From the NCBI GenBank assembly GCA_015501075.1, contig JADNYJ010000028.1, positions 245,140 to 309,139 on the forward strand: a stretch of 64,000 nt of DNA, given 5' to 3'. Every line of letters begins with the position of its first letter. The first letter of the stretch is position 1. Shown here piece by piece: positions 57,097-64,000 of this stretch. The notes under the pieces were generated by a model. The model was given only the letters and a program-made list of their open reading frames with translations. It made no database searches and was not told the origin of the DNA. A program made the translations under genes and the position numbers. This DNA is from Gymnopilus junonius (taxonomy: Eukaryota; Basidiomycota; Agaricomycetes; Agaricales; Galerinaceae).

Positions 57097-58041
57097 CGCG
57101 CTAGAGTTTTTTGCACATGGAGACTTCACGGTGTTTCTAAAATTCACATTTGGATTGCGTGCAGTCTTGCTTTTTCTTTAAAACCTCCTATAAAACCTTA
57201 TCTACACTTTCTACATACGTGGACTCTAAAGGAAGGAATGAACATTTTCTTTTAACTATCTACTCCCTTTGACTTGGCGCCCCCCATGTAACACCGCACG
57301 CCGTGTGCGACATCCTGAAAGATGCCGAAATGATCCCGCGCCGCGAGGTCGTAGAGTGGTGCACCGCAGTCAAATGAGGAAAGGACAAGAAGACAGTATT
57401 GCCATCGTTGTTCCCTTTCCTCATACGACGGGGCCAGTCCCCGCTTCGCAGTACGACGGCTCAGCGAGATGAACAGACGGGGTGTGTGCCACCGGAGCAG
57501 AGTGGGCCACGCATTTTCCATGGACAAAAACGTCCACAGGTACTGCACAACCGCCTTCATTGGGCCAAGGTTGGTCGAAAATATTGCCTGCTCCTACGAT
57601 GACGCCCCCGCCCTCCACAATCCAGTACTAGCACCGGTAAGTAGTGCTTGTGCGACGCCGCTCCTCTCGCTTCTCTCGTATGTTTTTGGCAGCAGCAACA
57701 AAATGCCGCCGCATTCACCTCAGCACCGTCGCAATCCACAAGTACCAGCAGCAGTGCTAATACTGCTGGCACTGCTTGTCGTCCGCATCAAACGTTGGCG
57801 GTGGGTCGGGAATGCAGGTACATTTGGAGAAATCCACTAACAATAAGGTGTACATGATACCGCACAAAAATTTTCATGGAGTCAACAAACGAATGACCTA
57901 GTAGGCGATGGTATAAACCACAAGAAGTAAGTGGGGTATTCCCTGAAAACCAGTTGTAGAGAATCTCTTACAGATAGCACAGATAGATATTAAGATCGCT
58001 TATGTTTATTCCAATGTCTCCAACAATCATATGTCCTACGA
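57097..58041. other. intergenic, no supported gene
   Basis: Overlapping frames on both strands around 57250-57860 lack motifs and compete with one another. No structure is seen. Confidence 0.35.
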
Positions 58042-58750
58042 TTATTTTCCATCAAACACCGCTTCGACCTCTTTAGGAGTCATGGAATCTAATGAAAACC
58101 TTATAGATTCAACGAAACCCGATGCTAGTTTCGCGTTGGTCTCCTTGTTCATCTTGCGCCATTTTTCGGCAGCACGGTCATTCCACTCAATCATGGACTG
58201 TCTTAATACCTTGCCTTCGTAGTTGAGTACTTTCATGATCAATCGCGTGCATGTAAAGTCGGTGGGATCAATGTGGATTGTTAGGTTACTTGCTGCCTTG
58301 ACCTCGGCAATTGTGACAACAGAGCCTCCAAGGAACTATGGGCGAAGTATTATTTGTGTACGAAAAAGAGTTGCAGACGGTTCACTGACTTTATACTGTT
58401 TGAGTAGATCATCTTGAAACAGGCGGGGCTGAATGACGAATTCCATACCGAGTAAGCAGTGCCATCAGCTTTAAAATTCCGGTCGAGCTTAAGGCGAGAA
58501 CCAGTTACCAGTGTGTCATGACTCTGCTCGGCGGATGATTCGCCAGATTCATTGCGATTGTAGCCCATGTTTGAAAACAAGAACGCCAAAGCTCTATCCA
58601 GCGAGTGTATACTCGATACTCTTCGAGTTCCATCCACTCGAGCGAAAACTTTGCGGGTGGCTTTGCCTTGGAAGCCGGTTCATTTGATGGGTGGGTTCTG
58701 CAGTTCAACTTATGGCTGGACTGCCAGGACGCGGTTTGACATTCTTTAGA
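58042..58750 (-). CDS. small unknown gene, minus strand
   Basis: The C-terminal exon (58335-58042) reads FLGGSVVTIAEVKAASNLTI, then IDPTDFTCTRLIMKVLNYEG, VLRQSMIEWNDRAAEKWRKM and ends KEVEAVFDGK. A preceding exon gives PRLFQDDLLKQYK, joined through an intron with a GTCAGT donor. Further upstream, frames with LVTGSRLKLDRNFKADGTAY and KAKPPAKFSLEWMELEEY look coding. Linking ADGTAYS to PRLFQDD needs removal of just 20 bases that happen to start GTATGG and end CAG; this is shorter than known introns, so a frameshift is more likely. No family is recognised. The product would be a soluble mixed alpha/beta protein. Confidence 0.45.
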
Positions 58751-59948
58751 CTAGAATTAAGGGATGAGCAAGCAAGGCGATGTCCAGAGCCAGAAAACCC
58801 ACACAGTAAAACACAACTCTGTACATCGAAAGAATATGAGCGGTTTTTTGAGATGAGATAGCCTTAGAGTCAAAAGAAAATGCTCACAGGCATCGCGCGC
58901 AACGTTTCATCTTGCTGTTGGGCCATTCTTTATTGCAGCCATAGCAAGTGAACATCATGGTGAATTCGAGACTGGAGGAGGGTCGGGGTCTGTGATGCCG
59001 CTTGATTGGAATCTTTTTGATTGCTTTCAATTTCGATGGCTTTGTCGCGTCGTCAAGCAGTCACGTGCTTTACCCTTCCACGCCACAGACGCGACGAAAT
59101 GCACACCAACCTTTTGAAATTGAATTGGCAGCCACTGATTTTTCACTCAATGTGTGATGAGATTCATTGTAAGGCAGGAGTTTATTTATCTAGAAGAAGT
59201 GCTGGGACACTTTTGAGTCTAGCATCAGTCATGGTGTCTATGACCGCCAAAGTGTACCAAGTGAACTTATTGAAACTGTTCACTAACTTTGCTTGCTTAA
59301 CATTACCTTCTCAGATTTGAGATTGTCAGTGCCTAACTTCCAGCCTAGGCTGGCCATGGTAAAACTACACCATCAGGAATCAGCACTGTGCACAGGAAGA
59401 ACCCCGGGAGGTTAACAGGAAAAGTTTGTCACGAATAATAAGCGACAGTGAGATCCAAAATGACCAGGACTGCAAGTTTACCCTACCTGCTCTGTCCAAC
59501 CCAGCACATTGGGAGTTCTATCTAGCCTCACCCACCAACATTCGTGCAGTGGGCAGGCAATGATTGGATTGGACAGGGTCAGCAGAAAGAGAATTTTGTC
59601 AAATGTTAAGGTGGGGATGGGTTGGGCAGTGTTTGTCCCAGTCCCAAGTCCCCGCAAGGTGACGGCACAATGTGGGGCCATCAATGACTTTGTTATGGGT
59701 GATCCTGGCCTAGACTTATGAGTTGTAGGCAGAGCAAAAAAGACAACCAGGATTCAGAGAAACTTGTAATATTGATAATTGATAGTAAAAAGCCTAGCTA
59801 CATTACATAAGCAACTCAGGTAACTACAGAGCAGCAACCTCGCTAGGACATTGTTATACAAGCACAGGGAGAAAATAAAGGAAGAACTGAAAAGGTTACA
59901 TATGTACCTTCATTGACGAGCTTCAGACGAGTGCTCAGTAAGTAAAGA
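58751..59948. other. intergenic, no supported gene
   Basis: Nothing recognisable. Frames at 59021-59320 and 59478-59721 have antisense competitors and no motif. Confidence 0.35.
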
Positions 59949-60484
59949 TACTGTTGCATTTCATTCAATTCACCGTCATGGGTCACAGGCCCTCCAAAAT
60001 AGCGAAACATCACAGTTGTCCCAGTCACAAGGCTGAGTGGTGAAACCATTTGATGGCCATAAATTTGGTCATTTTTGCACTTAAAATCGCAAAAATCACC
60101 CCAGAACTGGTGAACTGCCACTCTGGCATTCTTAAATTACTAGAAATAAAAGTTGTGAGACTGTAATTAGTTAAACTAAGTATTTTGTTGCTTAGAGGTC
60201 AATGTCCGAGTCTTCATAACTGGGTTTGATATCATGCTACCAAAATCAGACAGATGATTGCTACATAAGTAGTCGAAAAAGAACACATCAGGTGAGAATT
60301 GAACCCACTGCCTAGAGCAGTCATTGAACTACTTTGACACATACTACCAGTCCACCATGACAACTCTGTAAGACTGGTGAAATTTTAGGTAGGTCACAGG
60401 TCCCAAGCCCACCTGGTGAACCTGGCATTTCACCGGCAGGTCACAGGTCACAGGGGGTGGTGAATTGAATGAAATGCAACAGTA
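59949..60484. repeat. 26-bp inverted repeat enclosing a 484-bp interior
   Basis: The left arm 59949-59974 (TACTGTTGCATT...TTCACC) and the right arm 60459-60484 are exact reverse complements over 26 bases. The interior has several GGTCACAGG words near both arms and the tRNA-like segment at 60290-60362. No clear target duplication is seen outside the arms, so whether this is a small transposon (MITE-like) is open. Confidence 0.7.
60290..60362 (-). repeat. tRNA-like segment, probable SINE head (class II type)
   Basis: On the minus strand: TGGTGGACTGGTAGTATG (A-box-like), then GTCA...TGAC able to form an anticodon stem, then TGC-TCTAG-GCA forming a long variable arm as in Ser/Leu tRNAs, then GTGGG-TTCAATT-CTCAC, a good T arm with B box GGTTCAATTCT. 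No acceptor stem closes, so it is not a working tRNA. A tRNA-derived SINE or a tRNA pseudogene is the likely explanation. Confidence 0.5.
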
Positions 60485-62539
60485 CATACAAAAAGATAAG
60501 CTATAAAACTCAGTCACATGCCCCCTTTTGATTTTATGACAGTGTTTGGACTGTTTATGACAGTGTTTGAGCATGGACATGAACAAGTGAAGAGGAAGAT
60601 AAAGCAGTGGCAATAAAAGATAAAGAGGAGGGTAGCGAGAGTGTAGTTGGATGCCTCCATGTTGTTAAGGTTGGATTGGTAGCATGACATACTACACCCC
60701 AAATCCTTGCTGCCAAGATGACACAGCCGGAGTGACAGATCGAAGCTAAACAGGATAGAAGGCAATGTCAAGAGATATCTGATAATGAAGCTTGTGGTAT
60801 TAAGTCATCCATCCAAGGAAGCATCCCATAATAGTAAAAGGTTCTGTGGAGGGGCCATACCTCCAAATTGAGTAGGAGGCCTTTGATAGTGGTAGTAATT
60901 GAGGATGCTATAGGAGGCAGGATGGAATAGGTGTCGAGGAGTGATGTGGTGCTCGCCAGGAGGTCACAGATTGTGGATTGTCAACAGGAGGAGAAACAAG
61001 GGCAATCAACAAATATGTGATGTAGTGACTCCAAGGCAATACTATGATTCATCAGGAGTTTGAAATGGAAACTTAGAAAAATTGATATTAAATCTTTCAC
61101 AAGCTTTGGAGAGCTAAAATTTTACAAAAATGTACAAATTTACATTCTCTTTAGATCTGCAAAATTTTTTTAATGAAAAGTTGAAAATGTAAGCAACAGG
61201 AGCATTTCCGCATCTCAAAAGTGAAAGGATGGGGAGATTGAAATGAGAGTCACATAGCAGTCATGGTCTATTTGAAGTTCCACTGACAAGCCGAATGGAT
61301 GGCATGCACACAATTATTGCTTCAACCAAAGGCCAAAAGATCAAGAGTAAAAGTCTATTGAGGGGGAGGGTATATTGGATGGTAATTATTGGTGTATATG
61401 TGAGGTATATAAGGGTGAGCTGGAGGGGTATATGGATAGGATGGCATAGCAGCTGGTGGGGGTGGGTAAGGAGAATAACGAGCAGGTGGATGGTAAGAAC
61501 AGAGGGACCTGCTTCATGTGAGGGCTCAGCCACATAATTGTGTGCATAGGAATTGGCTGGAGGGGCAGGCAAAGGTGGAGGTATGGGTACAGGAGCAGAA
61601 CCAGTCTCCTGATAGCAGAGCTTGAATGCTCATCATGTCTGTCACTCTGGATTGGACTCTGAATGGTCCTCCAGGTTTTCTGAATGCAATACTGTGAGAA
61701 TTGACATGAAATTTGGCATGGATGCTTGCCTAAAGGTACTAAAACTGCCTATAAAATTTCGGGCAAACACTCCTTAGGATCTGGCTAGATCTAACTAATG
61801 ATCTCATTACATTGACTGCTTTGATATAATGAACTTCTCATCTGTCCAATATCTTTCTCATCCAGAGATTCTCTGAGAAAATTTCTACACCATCTTAAAG
61901 GCCAGAAGGTCTAGTATTTATGTGATTTTTTCTAGAGCAAAGGAGTAGGTAGAGTGGCAGGAGCAGGGTCATTTCAAACACCCCATCATTTCAAACTCCC
62001 GACGAATCAAGGGGGTACCAGGATATAAATTGGTCAACTATCCTCCATATTTTTTCTAACGGCCTCCTCGAACCAACCACCCATTCACGTGATTGATCTG
62101 CATATCTAAATTAGGAAATATGACATCATTGCCATGCTACTTTTCCTCCTCGTCCACTCTTGGACTTCATACAAGCCTCACAAGCCCAATTGTGCAGTGC
62201 TTGATCCACGGATACACATATTAGATGGTACTAGAATGAGATAAACAGTGATTCAGTTTGTTAGGGAGAATATATGCAAATAATCATAGGAATACTCACC
62301 CATCTTGTCTCACATCCAGGTCTTTTGCATTCAATTACATCGTCGGCAGTCAGATCAACCCTTAGGCCACACAAGCAATCATCCAGCCCTTGTATATGGA
62401 CAATCTTGTACTTCCTACGTGTTCAGTCTCCTTGTTGGCATTGTGTTGAGATGCCTTTCCATTGCTATTTTGAGACTGCGAAGTGTAGATTTCATCGCTC
62501 TCCTATGCCTGTAGTCTGGGCTATGTTTCATCTTATCTT
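60485..62539. other. AT-rich repeat-like region, no intact gene
   Basis: Frequent stops in all frames and many short repeats. One minus-strand stretch (about 61503-61355) reads SYHPPARYSPYPPPPAAMPS and on to HPIYPPPQ before a stop, a Pro/Tyr-rich tail that may be a fragment of an unidentified transposable-element or disordered protein. Confidence 0.4.
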
Positions 62540-62998
62540 TGTTACGACTCTCCTTCCCGTTATCTTATCGCGCGCCCCTCTTTTCCTTTTTCTTATCTTT
62601 TATCGAACAATTACTATTTATAGTTTCTTCATGATCATCTTCTCGTGCAAGATGATCATTTATTCTCTTACTTGTACGAGGACAATCTTCCCTTTCTGAT
62701 CATCATCCCTTCCGCAGTACCCCATGATGATCATCCCCTTCCGATTCCCCTTGTTTCGTCACTGTTTCATTATATTATTATCAGCCACAAATAACTATAT
62801 AAACAGTAGCTAGACTACGATGTACATTAGCTTGTTCTTGAGAAATATACATCTCTTGTAGCAACCAAGACGAACTTGAACCGCAAAGGCATTCTTCTGT
62901 CGAAGACAATACCTTAGCGGACTTCATCGAACGACCTCTACGACTACTACGCCAGACCTTATCTTATCTGATTAGGTTCTGTCGTCAACGTCGTAACA
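62540..62998 (+). repeat. 5' LTR of second Gypsy copy (459 bp)
   Basis: Begins TGTTACGACTC and ends CGTCGTAACA. TATATAA at 62796-62802 lies 32 nt before TAGCTTGTTCTT (62828-62839), the same spacing as in the other copy. Confidence 0.92.
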
Positions 62999-62999
62999 A

Positions 63000-63011
63000 A
63001 AGAACAAGCTA
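63000..63011 (+). promoter_or_regulatory. primer-binding site, self-complementary type
   Basis: AAGAACAAGCTA, one base past the LTR, is the exact reverse complement of LTR bases 62828-62839. Confidence 0.7.
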
Positions 63012-63059
63012 CTACCTCAATCAACGCTTCTGCCTAGCAAGCGTTATCCGCCAAACATT

Positions 63060-64000
63060 ATGGCTCGAAGAAGAGGACGATTCGCCGCTAGCCTTAGTGA
63101 CGAAGAATTCTCCGACCCATATACAGACCGAACCTCTGATGCAGGCGCGTCCGACGAATTTGAAACACCACCAGAAGGAGAAGAACCTCCTTTAACCCAA
63201 TCGACTTTCCTTGGATCTAGCCTCCAAGAACCCGGTGTATTAAGACCTGACTTTGAATCTTTGTTAGATACCCTACTTAGATCCCAACCCGTCTTCTACC
63301 CAACAAACGAACCCGAAATGCCCGGAGAATCCTCAGATGCTCCTGCCGCCCCCACCTCCCCTACTGGAAAAGGAATAGGAATCATTCCTGCCCCCTTTTC
63401 CGGAGACCGTTCCAAGGTCAAGACCTTCATCCAAGATGTGGGCGACTACTTCGATTTAAATGGTGACATCTACAACACCGACGTCAAAAAAATCGTATTT
63501 ACCCTTGGACTTCTCAAAGGAGGAGAAGCAGAAGCCTGGAAGAAGGCCTTCAGAGAAGACCCACACCACAGAGGACAAAAACGCCGCAGGCGTACTAACC
63601 GGAACGATCACCAAGAACTACGGCTCTGCCCTAGATTTCGAAAAGGCCTTCATGAAGCCTTCAAACCGACCGAGACGAAGGACCAAGCGTTCTTCGAACT
63701 CCGAAACCTGAAGCAAGGAAAAGCTTCAGCTGCAGAACTAAACACCAAGTTCAACGAACTTGTGAAGACTGCCAAGATTCCCACTACTGGGAATGAGAGC
63801 GTCTTGATCGACTACTACATGAACGCCTTGAACAACTGGCTTCAAGAAAAAATTATGGGACTCGACATCCTCCCAACCACACTCGCTGCCTGGCAGCGAA
63901 AGGCAGTTGAGTATGACACCCATCGAACGAACTTAGCGCGCCTTTTGGGCAAGACCACCACCCAAGCGCCGAATGAACGAAAGACCTGGTGGGCCAGCAT
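63060..64000 (+). CDS. gag: Gypsy gag, partial at right edge
   Basis: Starts MARRRGRFAASLSDEEFSDP, 61 bp after the LTR, and stays open to the window edge (NERKTWWASI). The capsid region is conserved (GKGIGIIPAPFSGDRSKVKT, then KKIVFTLGLLKGGEAEAWKK). Between about 63563 and 63650 the frame differs from the other copy: one base gained (GACCCAC) and later one lost (TTCATGAA) leave about 30 residues read in the wrong frame (PHHRGQKRRRRTNRND) before the right frame returns at EAFKP. The protein is full length so far but its middle is altered. The zinc knuckle and pol are outside the window. Confidence 0.9.
   Translation, partial: MARRRGRFAASLSDEEFSDPYTDRTSDAGASDEFETPPEGEEPPLTQSTFLGSSLQEPGVLRPDFESLLDTLLRSQPVFYPTNEPEMPGESSDAPAAPTSPTGKGIGIIPAPFSGDRSKVKTFIQDVGDYFDLNGDIYNTDVKKIVFTLGLLKGGEAEAWKKAFREDPHHRGQKRRRRTNRNDHQELRLCPRFRKGLHEAFKPTETKDQAFFELRNLKQGKASAAELNTKFNELVKTAKIPTTGNESVLIDYYMNALNNWLQEKIMGLDILPTTLAAWQRKAVEYDTHRTNLARLLGKTTTQAPNERKTWWAS

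Larger units (their letters stand above)
62540..64000 (+). mobile_element. second copy of the Gypsy chromodomain family, cut by window edge
   Basis: A plus-strand 5' LTR (62540-62998), self-complementary primer site and gag start, all closely similar to the element at 41654-53008 but in the opposite orientation. The rest lies beyond the window. It keeps the gag start and Arg codons that are lost in the other copy. Confidence 0.9.

Overview
The window is nuclear DNA of a filamentous basidiomycete, most likely an Agaricomycete. The genes are broken by many 45-70 nt GT-AG introns. They belong to families typical of mushroom genomes: a basidiomycete 7-TM protein, F-box/LRR-like proteins, cytochrome P450s with an AGHETT I-helix, MFS carriers, intron-bearing divergent H2A/H2B, and a chromodomain Ty3/Gypsy element. 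Genus and species cannot be read from the sequence.

0-26 kb is a mostly intact gene region. In order: a 7-TM membrane protein; a salicylate-hydroxylase-like FAD monooxygenase followed at once by a P450 on the same strand; an F-box protein; a CNH-domain protein resembling the N-terminus of Vps3/TGFBRAP1 but ending early; an uncertain small gene; a TPR-like protein; divergent histones H2A and H2B; a zinc alcohol dehydrogenase; and a second F-box protein.

26-41 kb holds oxidative and transport genes in mixed condition. There is a monocarboxylate-type MFS carrier with a stop before its last membrane helix, a P450 with a frameshift and unusual I-helix and heme motifs, a small coiled-coil membrane protein, an intact P450, a tRNA-Thr(AGT) with a 27-nt intron, and a second MFS carrier that needs two one-base corrections to read through.

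41.6-53.0 kb is one complete chromodomain Ty3/Gypsy retrotransposon on the minus strand, with 452 and 461 bp LTRs and a 5-bp target duplication CTTTT. A 3.9 kb hAT DNA transposon with an 8-bp duplication TCCGTTGC has inserted into its RNase H region. The retroelement is dead: there are several CGA-to-TGA stops, frameshifts and a lost gag start. Its primer-binding site is complementary to its own LTR sequence, as in Tf1-type self-priming elements. A third ORF overlaps the end of pol.

53-64 kb is gene-poor and repeat-rich. It holds a decayed Ser/Pro-rich coding region, one small unknown gene, a class II tRNA-like SINE head inside a 26-bp inverted repeat, and at the right edge the 5' LTR and gag of a second copy of the same retrotransposon family in the opposite orientation. 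Comparing the two gag copies shows directly how the older one decayed.

Coordinates for spliced genes run from start codon to stop codon and include introns. Exon calls were made by eye from reading frame and splice signals.
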